A DNA stretch of 64,000 nt. It comes from Helianthus annuus (taxonomy: Eukaryota; Streptophyta; Magnoliopsida; Asterales; Asteraceae). A model generated the notes under the pieces. That model did not search any database. It was not told the DNA's origin and was given only the letters and a program-made list of their open reading frames with translations. How positions within the stretch are numbered: the stretch's first letter is position 1; the number at the start of each line of letters is the position of its first letter. This document shows, piece after piece, positions 38,714-50,139 of the stretch. Both the position numbers and the translations under genes were made by a program. Location: contig NC_035436.2 of assembly GCF_002127325.2 (NCBI RefSeq), positions 123,042,771 through 123,106,770 of the forward strand, in the 5' to 3' direction.

Positions 38714-41078
38714 CGTGGGTTTATTTGGTGTGACTTCTTAATGCCATAGCTTAATCACAACAAAGCTATATGAAAGTAAAACCATGATGATCATCCATTA
38801 CTTCAAGTTTTAAAAATAAAAATACGACAACATTGTTTTAAGAGTTGACACATGCAATGGGATTACAACACAACATAATAAAAACATTGTTCAAACAATA
38901 CAACCACAAAACATGAAATAACACAGTTTAAGTCTTGTGACTCGTCCAGGCAAAAGTCACAATCCCTAAACTTGGATGACATCACTTCCAACGCAGCATG
39001 AAGACATAGCATACCTTGCCAGATCCCTAATTCCCTGAAATACATGTAATTTGAAAAATCAACAAGAGTTGAGCGAGTTCATGTAAAAGTGAGTATGTAA
39101 AAACCTTTGTAATATGTTTGTATGTATGAAAATCCCTTGTATGTAGCAAATAAGGAAAAAAGAGATCACCATTGGGTTGCAAAGCCAATGATATGTGTGA
39201 AGTGCTGTAGGAAGACTCAAACCTAGCAGATTTTTGCGTCGGGCTCAAAGTCACCCCAAGGTCCGTACAGTGGGCCTGGAGTTGGGCTCGCTACACCCAG
39301 ATAGATCTACCGCTAATGACCCTCGGTCCTACAATGAGGATTAATGGCCTCTAGTTCCAGCCTACCCACTCACATGATCTAAGTAGTAACCCTTCTTAAG
39401 CTAATCATACCATGTATAAAAGTATCCGTAAATTTTCTGTAACATGTATTCCACCCCCGAAGTATAAAAACTGAAAACAGTTAAGAGAAAAAGGGGGACA
39501 TGAACTCACAGAAGTGCGTCTTGAAATAGTCAATCCCAATCAACCTGCTGCATGACGACCTACACGTACTAACTTCTATTAGACGTACGGCCATGTCTTG
39601 GCTTAAGGTTTAACGTTTTTGGGAAATAGTTAGTCAACTATTTCGTATTTGCACTTCTTAATTATTCTATAACTATATTCCTTCCCAAGGATGGGGGTAT
39701 TAATACATGTGTGTTTTTATAATTCTAAAAATATATTTTTAAGTCTCACTTGAAAATATATTTTAAATCACTTGTCTAAAATATTCTGATTCCAAAATAT
39801 ACATATTTTCCCAAAAATATTATATTTTACTTCATACAATTTCCAAAATAATACTTTATCAAAATACACATTTAAGAGTATTCTCCGAAAATACATAAGT
39901 TACATTTTAAAGTTCGCGTTGTATTACGATACTTATATAACTTAAATATTTATTTTGTGAGAGCGTAGATATTATTTTGGAAGTCGTATTTTCATGATAT
40001 TTCAAGTAATATTATTTTTACCCTAAAAATAATATATCTCTAGTTCACAAAATAATCACATAATCATACAAGCGTCTTGTTATAAAATATATATTCTAAA
40101 TATATATTTAACAAATTTTATATACGAAAATCCACCTCCGGTACTTGGCTATTTTGTAATAAAAATCATGGCGAAGTTTATTTGGAAAAACAAGTTAAAT
40201 TTATTTATAAACACTTGTCACAAAAATATATCTAAGTGTTATATTTCTAGAAAAATTCCACCAGAGTTTCCTCTGTAATTGGAGGTGGCCACGCTTACTA
40301 GCGTATCATTTTCTTTTTAAAAATTCAATCAAGCAATCTAACAATCATCAACATACAATATTTAAACATCAAACTTGGCAAAACAAGCCTAAATCACAAC
40401 TCATGAACTTGGAAGTTTTGTAAAAATATGTAGTAATTTTCTAACATATTTAGTAGATCTTGTTATCTTTAAAAATAACATTAGTTTCTTAAAAACTTTA
40501 CTTTTAAAGAACTTGGAGTTTTACAACTTCTTAGTCAAGATTTTCAAAATATTTCTTTGTTAAATCTTCTGGTTACACAAGTGTTTACACACTTGTTTAT
40601 TCACTAAAATGCTTTTAGTTTATGTAAGATCCGCGTTTTTAAAAAGACTTGCATCTTTCACTTGTTTCTTCCGAAAAACCACTTGTAGATCTTTAGATCT
40701 ACTAGTTTGGAACCTTATTTTACAAGAAAAATTACATTTACTCAAGTTCATGCTTCATGAATGGAAGGTTTCATCATCTTTCATAACTTAAACACTAACA
40801 TACTAGTAGTTCATGTTTTTGAACATGATCTAGTATGGTTAGATGATGATCCATCCCACTTTTAATAGCAAACAACATCAAATAATCACAATCATTCAAG
40901 ATTCACAAGATTTACACAACTAGCTTCTCTTTATCCAACTTGTTCATCTTATTTTCAAGACTTTATGTCATGTTCTTTAGTGTTTCTAATTTTCAACCAT
41001 TAAATCACTTATTAACAACCATAAACAAGATCAAGGTGATGTTTAGAGGCACTTACTACTAGCTCAAGGCTAGGGAAG
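38690..41078 (-). repeat. Chr-4: chromovirus LTR fragment, interrupted by Chr-2
   Basis: It starts, on plus, TGTCACACCCTGG and resembles the Chr-1 LTR in plan. It shares GTTGAGCGAGTTCATGT (39069 onward; Chr-1 at about 34470), GACATGAACTCACA, and a GTGTTTAGAGGCACTTAC-like segment near its right edge. It is cut at 41078 by Chr-2; the last five bases GGAAG (41074-41078) should be repeated after Chr-2, outside the window. It is very AT-rich at 39700-40300 and has no genes. Confidence 0.7.
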
Positions 41079-44000
41079 TGTAACACCTTGAAAATTTATG
41101 TCCAATAAAGTATAAACACGTGTCATAAGCTCTGAACGTGAGAAAGAATACTTTGGAGGGACTAAAGTTGACAAACAGGGAAACTATGTGAATATAAGGG
41201 TCCAAAGTGTCAACAATGGATAAATATATTCTAAAATAGCCCTACATAATGTTTATACCTTCCAACGAATAAATCATGGATCATACGAAGCGAAACATAA
41301 AGGAAAGTGAGGAATTACAAACTACAGGGGCTAAAAGTGTCAACATGTGCAAAGTATACCTCTGAGTGACCTTTTGGCAGACCCGAAGCTTTGTAACGGT
41401 AAAATATACTCACTAGAATATGTGGTTAAAATTTCATAAAGTTTCGTTATCGTATGAGAAAGTTATGACCAATTCGTGTTCGAGGGGTTAAAAGCGTCAA
41501 CATTGAATTCTATGGCCTTATCAGTGGTTACAAGGTTAGTCAAGGACTTAACCAAGTTAGTAAAAGTCCCAAGGCCCTTAAAAATCAAGTTAGAAGGCTG
41601 GAAATGTAATTTAAGGATTTAAAACCACGTTACAAAGGACCAGGGACTGAAATTGCAAAGTTTGAAAACTTGTTGACTGATCAGACAGGTTAGGCGGCCC
41701 GCATTAGAATCCCTGGTAACCCCAGGCGGGCCGCATCAGACTCCTAGCATCAGATTTCGTGGACAGCTGCCATTTCAGGCCTGTTAACCGACTTTGAGAG
41801 CTTGTTTTATATACCAGGGGCTGCCCCAATGGTATTTCATGCATAGGGGGCACCTGTAATGATCTTGTATCATGTGTAGACTTGTTTGTCACCATCCTAT
41901 GAGATCAAAATTAGTATATAAGGGACTTGAAGTTGTGAACAATTCATGCATTCATTTACAACTTTGCACAGGTTCACTTCTGGAGCTCTCTGGACTTCAA
42001 GCACTCTTCCTTAGGCTCTCTAATCTCAATTAGGACTCTTGTAAGTGTCCTTAACCCTTCCTAATTCGTTTTAGCTTAGTTAATTAGCTAAAACTCAAAA
42101 CCTTCATAATTAAGGTTTGACTTCGTGATTAATTAAAATGTGCTCTGTCAAATCACGAATTAAAAGTACCTTTATGTAGGTAATTATATGGGTAACAAAC
42201 CCTTAAAAGGGTATTTCCAGATTCCCACTCTAACTATGTTAATTGTCGAGTCAAAGCTTGTTATAAAAAGTCAACAGAAAGGTTATTTGCGAATTAATAC
42301 ATAATTAGCAATGTAGGATGCATGCAACCTGTTTAATCATTAAAGTAACTTGGTAATTAATATAAGAACATGTTCTAACATGTTCAACTCGACAATTTTC
42401 AGTTTAGGCTCGGTTTGGAACCGAAAGTCGCAAAGTTTGACTTCTGCTTTGACTTTCAGTTCTGACCCGTTTAAGCCGAGGTTAGGATTGCCTTAGATCT
42501 TCTTTTGAACCTATTTACATGTTAGTATAACTCTCTGAGATTATACAACTTGGTTCATTAGATATCCTATTCACATGTATGTTTCCGTTAATCGCTTATA
42601 TGTTGACCATTATGCCCATTTGACCTTAAAATGTGATTTTTGAAAATGTAAAAGGGTAGGCACCTTAGCTACTGATTTATAAACTTGCACCCAAAATTTG
42701 AAGTCAGTTTGAGGTCTAGATTAAGAGTTATGCTCAATAGCGTAATTAAGAGCTTCTTTACTAATTAAATGGCGTAAATTACATATAGCCTATCAAAACC
42801 CAAATTTTTATACAAAACTTTTTACCCACTGTTATAAAATGATATTTTGGGATTTTTGGAGATTTTTTTTTATTTTTAGGCTGCGCATAACTTAGTGATC
42901 TAAGATTAATTCGGTTTATGCCGGTTTTGCCCTTTTAGCCATAAAATGAGTTTTACAAAACCTTTTGACCTCAAACCAATTTCTACTGATTTGTTATGAT
43001 AAATAAATTATTTTGAGCCTTCTGGAATATTAAAAATATCAGTTTTTTACAGAAAACCCGGAAATGGCTCCAAATCGCCTTTTTAGTCATTTTTAACGCA
43101 TAAGTGTGCTCTAAAACCTTATTAAGCTTAAAGGATTGAACCTACTGATGTAATTAGTGAATTTTTATATTTTAAACAGTAGGAAAATGTTTTGAACTCA
43201 GAATTCCAGAATTGACCTTTTAGGCACATGTGAAATTACCAAAATGCCCCTACGGTGCATAGTAAGGTTAAAGATAATAAATTTCACATAAATTTGATAC
43301 CCTACTGTTATAACTTAGTAAATTAAATATATTTACTAATTTAATCAGACCTGTAACTCAGGTTATCATTTTAACCCTTTTACACCTTATAAAATGACCA
43401 AAACGCCCTTATGAGGCATAGTTTTGGTTTAAAATCATTTGGGGCATAATGGAAGGTATCATTCTGATATCACAACATATTTTAAGCATATTGACTTCAG
43501 AAACTTGTATTTGACTCTTATGGTTACTCGTTACGCATTATACGCGTTCGGATCGGCTTATGTGACTAGTTTGGCCATTTTAGCCGAAACGGGTCAAACC
43601 ATATCTTTTTGGTCTCAAAATCCAGAATGTGATTATGTTACCCATATAAAACTAGTGTGCAAGCTTGTTGGGACAAAACCACATTCTAAAATGGTCTTCG
43701 CCTTATCGTGCGTTTAAAACCGTAATCTTTATGTAATACTAACCGGTCTAAGCTTAAGACCCGTTAGGATTCTAATAGGTTATTAAAACCTTAATTTCCA
43801 GATCTAGGAGCCCAGTAAAAGCTACGTGCACTCGTTATATTTGGTTTATACTTTGCTCAGGTAAATACATTTAACTTATTTTCCCTATACGGGCTTGGGG
43901 TACGGTATATAAAATACCGCTTGGTCGGGGAATTGACCTTAACCGGTCTTGGTTATGTGCAGTCAAATTAACCCGTTTGAAAATGCTGTTTTGTTTGTTT

Positions 44001-44666
44001 AACGCCTTTGGGGGCTTAATGACCATGTCCCGGATATCCTTGGCATCATTCAAAGAATGGCCACGACCTTAGCACTCGGGTGTAGGCGTACACCCGTAGT
44101 GTTGTACAACATGTATAATCGTCGGTACGAGAGAAGTCTCGCGGCGGAATTATATTAAGTGGTGTGTCTATTAATCTTTAACCCGGCATGACCCGGGCTA
44201 CCGAACGCAGAACGAACATGTAATTCTTTTACAAGATTATTAAGCAAATAATTATCCGAAGTTATAAAAGTTTTATGCCATGAGCATTTAAATCAATTTT
44301 AAGAATTTTCAAAATGAGTCAGTTAAATTGTATTTACCAGTGTAAACTGACGTATTTTCCAAAAAGACTAAGTGCAGGTACTACGCGTAATAGGCTGGTC
44401 ACTCCTTAAGCATCCCTAGAAGTCTCGCAAGCTTAGGATGCATGAAGTCTGTTGAAATGAAGTTTCCTTTTTATTTGATTCTGCCTGTGGATTCTATTTC
44501 GACATTTTGTGATACTTGAATATTACAATAATTTAAGTTGAAATGAATCTATCTTTGCTTCCGCTGTGCATTATAATTTGTGTTGTTTGACTATGATGAT
44601 ATCAACTACGTCACGTTAATCCCCCACCGGGCCCACCGGTGACACGTGGAAATTAGGGGTGTGATA
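41079..44666 (+). repeat. 5' LTR of Chr-2 (3588 bp)
   Basis: It begins TGTAACACC and ends GGTGTGATA. The usual terminal CA is changed to TA, judging by its inverted start. The first 390 bp are identical to the 3' LTR. Short open frames inside (e.g. 43439-43717) are not supported as genes. Confidence 0.88.
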
Positions 44667-44669
44667 GGT

Positions 44670-44682
44670 TGGTATCAGTGCC
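44670..44682 (+). other. primer binding site of Chr-2
   Basis: TGGTATCAGTGCC starts three bases after the LTR. It is iMet-like, with the same GAG to GTG type change as Chr-1. Confidence 0.75.
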
Positions 44683-44856
44683 AACACTGAGTGAATTAAA
44701 CACTAGCCTTTTGTGTTTAGTCTCAGTACACGAATTGCACATTCTTCGAGTTCCGAGTCTAGACAAAGAACATAGGACAAACTCTGTTTTGTTTTATTTT
44801 TGGGTCTTATTATTATTATATTATTGTTGTTATCTAAAACATGTATGCAGGTCAAC

Positions 44857-46074
44857 ATGCCACCAAGATTTCTTCGCGGTCGAGGCAAAGGACCAGTCAC
44901 GGGTCACGATCACGAAGCCGGGCCTTCGCACCGGCGTACCCCATCCATTACCATGAGCACTAGTCCACAAGAGCCGTGGAGGCTCTATGTTGGACCCAGG
45001 AGACGGTCAGTTTCCCTCAGCTCTTCACCTTCTTACCAGCACTCCTTTGGGCCCCAATCGGAAAATGAGCCCAACGAGCAACCACCCTCTTTTATACCGT
45101 TGAAGAGATCCAACTCGCACCATTCCTTTGGTGACCCAACCCCAGTCTTCCAGAGCCGGTTCAACCCGGCCAACATCTTTCCAGAACCCGGGGGTTTTAA
45201 CCCACTCGAACCGGAAGACCACTTCTCTGGGGAAAATGACATGGACGAGGATACTGATCCAATGGAGCCTGCTACAGGAACGCCGAACCACCCCATCGAA
45301 ATCTCGGATGGGTCATCTTTCCACGGATCACCGTACCGCGGTCTGGATAGTTACCAAGAGAGGTTCAAGCAGTGGGACTGGTACTTCACGCCCTCTGAGC
45401 ACTCGTCCCCATATCAGCAACAGCAGCAGCAGGATCCTTCTGAGGATCAACGATTTGTGGCAGTCACTCCGCCACCACCACCACCAGTGGAACAGCAGCC
45501 GCCTCTGGAGCCACCGAGGCGGAGGAGGTCAAACGCATTGATGTCCGTGCGAGGGGGTGTCCGCATCAGCACACCCCAACCATCAAGTGGCAGCCATTAT
45601 CCGCCACTTCAGGAGGAAGAGGAAGAACCACAAATGGGGGGTCCATCAAACCCCATACCAGAGGTCAACTCAGTACCTGTGGCACCTCCGCCGGGTTTTG
45701 ACAACGCAATCCCTGCTTATGCCGGTTCCGCGGCATACAACCCATTTGAAATGCCGGGCCACAACAGCTTTAACTATGCCAACGTGGACCCATATCAGGA
45801 GGCTTGGGATTACAACGCTCGACACCCTAAAGGGCCCTATGGTGGTCCTTGGACTACCGGGTACCCTCCATATGTGTACCAGCAGCCACCACCTCCTCAA
45901 CCATTGTACCAACCGCCGCAACAGCAGCTTATCCCGCCAGAGCGCCAGCAGGAGGTCCTTAAGAGACTGGACCGTTGTGAACGGGAAATCCAAACTGAGC
46001 CCAGACACAACAGAGGTTTCTTCAAAGGACTATCAGATTTGATCAAAGGAAAGTCCAAAAGGAGGGATCATTGA
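44857..46074 (+). CDS. Chr-2 accessory ORF before gag, proline-rich, function unknown
   Basis: From the ATG at 44857 it encodes 405 residues and is fully open. I chose this ATG because it follows a pyrimidine/A-rich tract ending in ATGCAG, a likely 3' splice site (44850), and because the upstream extension is only T-rich translation. Order: an Arg/Gly-rich start (FLRGRGKG), a Ser-rich stretch with SSSPSYQHSFG, an acidic stretch (GENDMDEDTDPMEP), a Trp/Tyr patch (QWDWYFTP), Gln and Pro runs near residues 190-220, an Arg cluster (PPRRRRS), a Tyr/Pro-rich part, and a basic helical tail (KGLSDLIKGKSKRRDH). There is no membrane segment, zinc knuckle or protease. It looks disordered and possibly nucleic-acid binding. 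It is not a typical Gag or Env. Confidence 0.7.
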   Translation: MPPRFLRGRGKGPVTGHDHEAGPSHRRTPSITMSTSPQEPWRLYVGPRRRSVSLSSSPSYQHSFGPQSENEPNEQPPSFIPLKRSNSHHSFGDPTPVFQSRFNPANIFPEPGGFNPLEPEDHFSGENDMDEDTDPMEPATGTPNHPIEISDGSSFHGSPYRGLDSYQERFKQWDWYFTPSEHSSPYQQQQQQDPSEDQRFVAVTPPPPPPVEQQPPLEPPRRRRSNALMSVRGGVRISTPQPSSGSHYPPLQEEEEEPQMGGPSNPIPEVNSVPVAPPPGFDNAIPAYAGSAAYNPFEMPGHNSFNYANVDPYQEAWDYNARHPKGPYGGPWTTGYPPYVYQQPPPPQPLYQPPQQQLIPPERQQEVLKRLDRCEREIQTEPRHNRGFFKGLSDLIKGKSKRRDH

Positions 46075-46098
46075 AGATCTTAGTATTTTAGTTGTATC

Positions 46099-46260
46099 AG
46101 TCCCTGCGTGGACTTGTTGTTTCTGTATTCAGCTCCTGCGCGAGCTTGTCTTTTTGTATTCTGCCCCTGCGTGGGTATGTCTTTCAGTTGACCCCTGCGT
46201 GGGTTTGTTGTTTGTTTGTTGTTTTGTTTATTGTTTGTTGTATTTCGCCCCTGCGTGGGC
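46099..46260 (+). other. five mini-hairpins with constant CTGCGY loop and changing stems
   Basis: Positions and stems: 46099-46114 AGTCC/GGACT; 46131-46146 AGCTC/GAGCT; 46162-46177 TGCCC/GGGTA (one G-U on plus); 46191-46204 ACCC/GGGT; 46247-46260 GCCC/GGGC. The loop is CTGCGT four times and CTGCGC once. The array starts 25 bases after the stop of the accessory ORF. Confidence 0.7.
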
Positions 46261-47102
46261 ATGTTATTTGTAGAAGTCCCGTTTAGGGCAAGTATTGTAC
46301 TGTTGAATCTTTATTAGTGAAATGTTGCATTTAAATTTTCATGATTGTTGTTATAAATAAGTATATGAATAAACTTAGAATAAAAAGGTAAAAATGAAAA
46401 TAACATTTCCTAAATTAAAGAAGACCTACCATTAATATAAAATGGAAAAATCTAAAAAGGGACAAGACCTAGCCACATGTCATTTTAAGACAAGGCCAAG
46501 ATGGTATATCCATAATTAGATTCAGGTCCATAATTAACGTTTCAACTTAGGATTGATCAGCGTTATATTAAAAAGAGAATCTAAGGGGTAAAACCTAGCC
46601 ACGTGTCGTCGCAGACATGGCCAAGATGGTAGGACCTGTCTAAAAGATTCCCAAATTTTATTGACATACTGGGCAGATTGTGACACAGTAAAAGTCACAT
46701 AGGCCATCATTGAAAATGGGGTTAATTTAAAATTCCCTGTAAGTAAATATCCATTCCTTGGGAATGAAGTGCCTACGGGCAATAATTAGTGTCCTAGGGA
46801 CTAAGAGACAGTTTGAGTCTGCAACTCACTGTCTAGAATAGGGTAATGAACTGTGATTCAGACCCTAATACCTTGATTCTATAAGAATCCGGGTTATAAA
46901 CTAACACTGTCCTTGTGACTAAGTTATATGTTAATTCTTAACTATAATATAGGATTATAATATAGATCCTGAATTAATATTTGATTAATAAATTAACCTG
47001 CAATGGCTATTTAAAACCATGGTTAATAAAATACATAAAATGATGTATTAACTGTTAAATAAAACCTTGCCTATTATTGTTTATATGTAGCGGTGAAGCT
47101 AC
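46261..47102 (+). other. Chr-2 spacer between accessory ORF and gag
   Basis: No gene is seen. A degenerate direct repeat of about 45 bp (46467-46511 and 46591-46634) has the core ACCTAGCCACRTGTC...GGCCAAGATGGTA. The second copy contains the G-box CCACGTGTC. The segment ends in a T-rich tract and ATATGTAG at about 47081-47088, a plausible 3' splice site just before the gag ATG. Confidence 0.5.
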
Positions 47103-48896
47103 ATGGCTAGGTCGGACGAGGTAAATAGTCGTCCGGTGGAAAACCACGATAACGCAAAGATACAATTAACTGGCGCAGAGCTGAAAGCGCTTGTGGATGA
47201 TGTGGTTACTAAGGCATTAGAAAGACAGTACAGTGAGTACAGTGGGACCCATAGTAGGACCTTGTCTACACCGCATATCAGATCCAAGACTCATTCGGAG
47301 TCTCACAGCAAGCCACCATCTGTCCAACCCAAGTCTAAAAAGGAAGAATCTAAGAAGGATGAGACATTCTTCGAATGAAAATGGTGATCATTCCAAGAAG
47401 ATCTTGCTTTATGATGCCCCACGTGCCAAGGGTTGCACGTATAAGTACTTCGTGTCTTGTAAACCCCGGGATTTTACTGGGGAGAAGGGGGCAGTGGACT
47501 GTATGACTTGGCTTGATGAGATGGAGACAGTGGTGGATATAAGTGGCTGTGCTGAAAGAGATATTGTGAAGTTTGTGTCACAATCCTTCAAGGGTGATGC
47601 CCTATCATGGTGGAAGTCGTTGATTCAAGCCACCGGAAAGATACCTCTATACAACATGTCTTGGGAACAATTTGTTGCCCTGATCAAGGAGAATTACTGT
47701 CCCCAACATGAGGTTGAAAGGATAGAATCTGATTTTCTGTCCTTAGTCATGAAGAACCTGGACTGCCAGGCGTACCTCACAACCTTCAATACCTTGTCAA
47801 GGCTAGTTCCCTATCTTGTAACACCTGAACCGAAGAGGATAGCCCGTCTCATTGGGAGTCTGGCCCCAGAAATTAAAGCGAGCGTCAAGGCCTCTCGGCC
47901 CACTACGTTTCGATCAGTAGCTGACATATCTCTGTCCCTTACACTAGACGCAGTTAGACAGAGATCCCTGAGAGCTGCAGATGCCGAGAAACGAAAACGC
48001 GAAGATGACGGTTCGCGGCGGTCAGACAAGAAGCGCAAGGGCAATGAAGACCACAAGAAAGGGTCGGGATCCAAGAAGGGAGATCAACAGTCGGGTGAAA
48101 AACCCAGGTGCAAAGTTTGTAGGAAGCACCATTTCGGGAAATGCAGGCAGGAGTCTAGATCCCAATCTCAGCAGAAACTATGCGGGATTTGCAAGTCCCC
48201 GGATCATAAGGCATTAGATTGCAAGAAACTTAAGGATGCCACCTGCTACAATTGTAATGAGAAGGGACATATTAGACCCAACTGCCCGAAGCTTGCCAAG
48301 AAAACAGAAGAGGGAAAGCAGACTAATGCAAGGGTCTTCCGCATGGATGCGAAGGAAGCTATTCAGGATGATAATGTCATAACAGGTACTTTTCTCATTA
48401 ATGATGTCTACACAAGGGTATTGTTTGACTCTGGGGCGGATAGATCCTTTGTAGATAATAAGTTCTGTGAATTATTGAAATTACCTGTTAAAGTTTTAAG
48501 TATGAAATATGAAGTGGAATTAGCTGACGGAGCAATAGAAACAGTTTCGACTGTATTAGATGGATGTGTCCTATCCATTAGGAACCACTCTTTTCCTTTG
48601 TCCTTGTTACCCTTTAAGCTAGCAGGCTTTGATGTAGTAATAGGAATGGATTGGTTATCGCGTAACCAAGCCCAGATAGTGTGCAATAAGAAGCAGGTAG
48701 TAATCAAGACCCCATCTGTTGAGCCACTCACTATTCAGGGAGATACTCAACATGGATTGCCAGAGCAAGTGGCCATGCTTAAGGCATCCGGATGCATGAG
48801 TAAGGGTTGTGTCATTTATATGGCACAAGTAACCATTGACGAGAAGAAGCCCATGATCGAAGACATACCAGTCATTTCTGAATATCCCGAAGTTTT
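47103..48896 (+). pseudogene. Chr-2 gag and protease, frameshifted and cut by Chr-3
   Basis: It starts at MARSDEVNSR (47103). The frame changes near 47370. The downstream frame holds the retrotransposon gag domain (KPRDFTGEKGAVDCMTWLDEM, about 47460-47700), a basic linker, and two Cys/His clusters (CKVCRKHHFGKC, and CGICKSPDHKALDC followed by CYNCNEKGHIRPNC, about 48110-48290). An aspartic protease follows ([11 protein letters not shown], about 48418-48450; IGMDWLSRN, about 48640). The frame is lost at 48897 where Chr-3 enters, within the EYPEVF linker, and resumes at 59015. Confidence 0.9.
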
Positions 48897-49305
48897 TGTC
48901 AAACCCCCAAAATCCACCTGCGGAGTATCACCGCTTGGGAGCGTGACTGACCAGGATCAAGCCACCAATCATATCGAACATGTAATTAATACCAAATATA
49001 ATAAATGTAAACCAGTCATTCAATATGATAGGTGTTCAAACATAATCATAGTTTTAAAGTATAGCGGAAGCATAAGTACGAAAACCCAAATGTGTAACAT
49101 GAGTTTAATAAGTTTCAAAACATAATCCATGCTCCACAACGACCCGCTCCTCCCTGTGCAAGCTCCATAAATATCTAACGACCTGCAAGGCATGTAACAG
49201 AGGATCAACAACTAGTTGAGCGAGTTCACAGTTAACAGTTCAGTAATAGTACAGTGTGAGTAGTAGTATGTTCGTTCATTATGTCATGTATCGTATTAGT
49301 TCCCA

Positions 49306-49495
49306 TCGCGGCCTCCCAGGCAGGTATGCGAAGATATTAGGGGATGTTCATCCCAGTTATTCTAGACTAGGTTTACCTGTATCGCGGCCTTCCTGGCAGG
49401 TGTGCGAAGATTAGTAAATTACAGTTCGCGGCCTTCCAAAGGCAGGTGTGCGAAGTCAGTCATAATATCGCGGCCAACCCTTGGCAGGTGTGCGA
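49306..49495. repeat. four spaced repeats with variable self-complementary centre
   Basis: The units 49306-49331, 49382-49407, 49426-49453 and 49468-49495 share TCGCGGCC at the left and GGCAGGTGTGCGA at the right, so TCGC pairs with GCGA. The centres are CCCAGG, CCTGG, CCAAAGG and CCCTTGG. The same set is in the other LTR (about 56933-57122), where one centre is CCAGG instead of CCTGG. Confidence 0.8.
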
Positions 49496-50139
49496 AGATC
49501 AGTTCAATAAGTGTTACTAGTCTAGTCGTAGTTCTATCAGCGAAGTATATACAATAGATCATCAAATCCCATTCCCACCCGGGAACCCCATGCCTTGGCT
49601 GTGTGAACTCACCTTGGTTTGCTCGGTATGTTATTGCTTCTAGGGTTGTTAATCGTTTAAGTCCGTTACACACGACCTAGGATATATTGCACATGATTCG
49701 ATGTAAGTGCTTGAAATCAATTAGGGTTTACAAGTCTTGGTGTTCGATCGACTGTGTGTGATATTTGACTACATACTGATCTGACATGGTTTGCACATAA
49801 ATACAGTAATATACAGCAGTTGCAGCAACATATGGTATCATATCATGCAGAACAGAGCACAGTTAACACTTAACAGTTAACAGGGTTTTGAATTTCAGTA
49901 ATGTAGCCATTATAAATATCTCAAACTATAATATCATCAACAATAGTCACACCAAGTTTCATTGCGAAGAAATTCGGACTATCAGCATGCAATCAAAGTA
50001 ACACTATATTTAAATCATAAAAGTCAGGAACAACAACACAACTAAAGGTCGGGCAACAGTTCCAAGTCAAGAAATTCGGACCCAAGGTTATCAAGCAAGA
50101 GGGTTGAATTAGTATACAACAAACTTGGGTTATGCACAT

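Noticed and set aside
43439..43717. 92-codon open frame in the Chr-2 5' LTR
   Set aside because: No recognisable features and it lies in a long non-coding LTR; the matching part of the other LTR is outside the window, so conservation cannot be shown.
44857..46074. Envelope-like gene in Chr-2
   Set aside because: No signal peptide, membrane segment or coiled fusion region, and it lies before gag rather than after pol.
49306..49495. CRISPR-like spaced repeats
   Set aside because: Spacing is irregular (42-76 bp), the setting is a plant LTR, and the same set is duplicated in the partner LTR.
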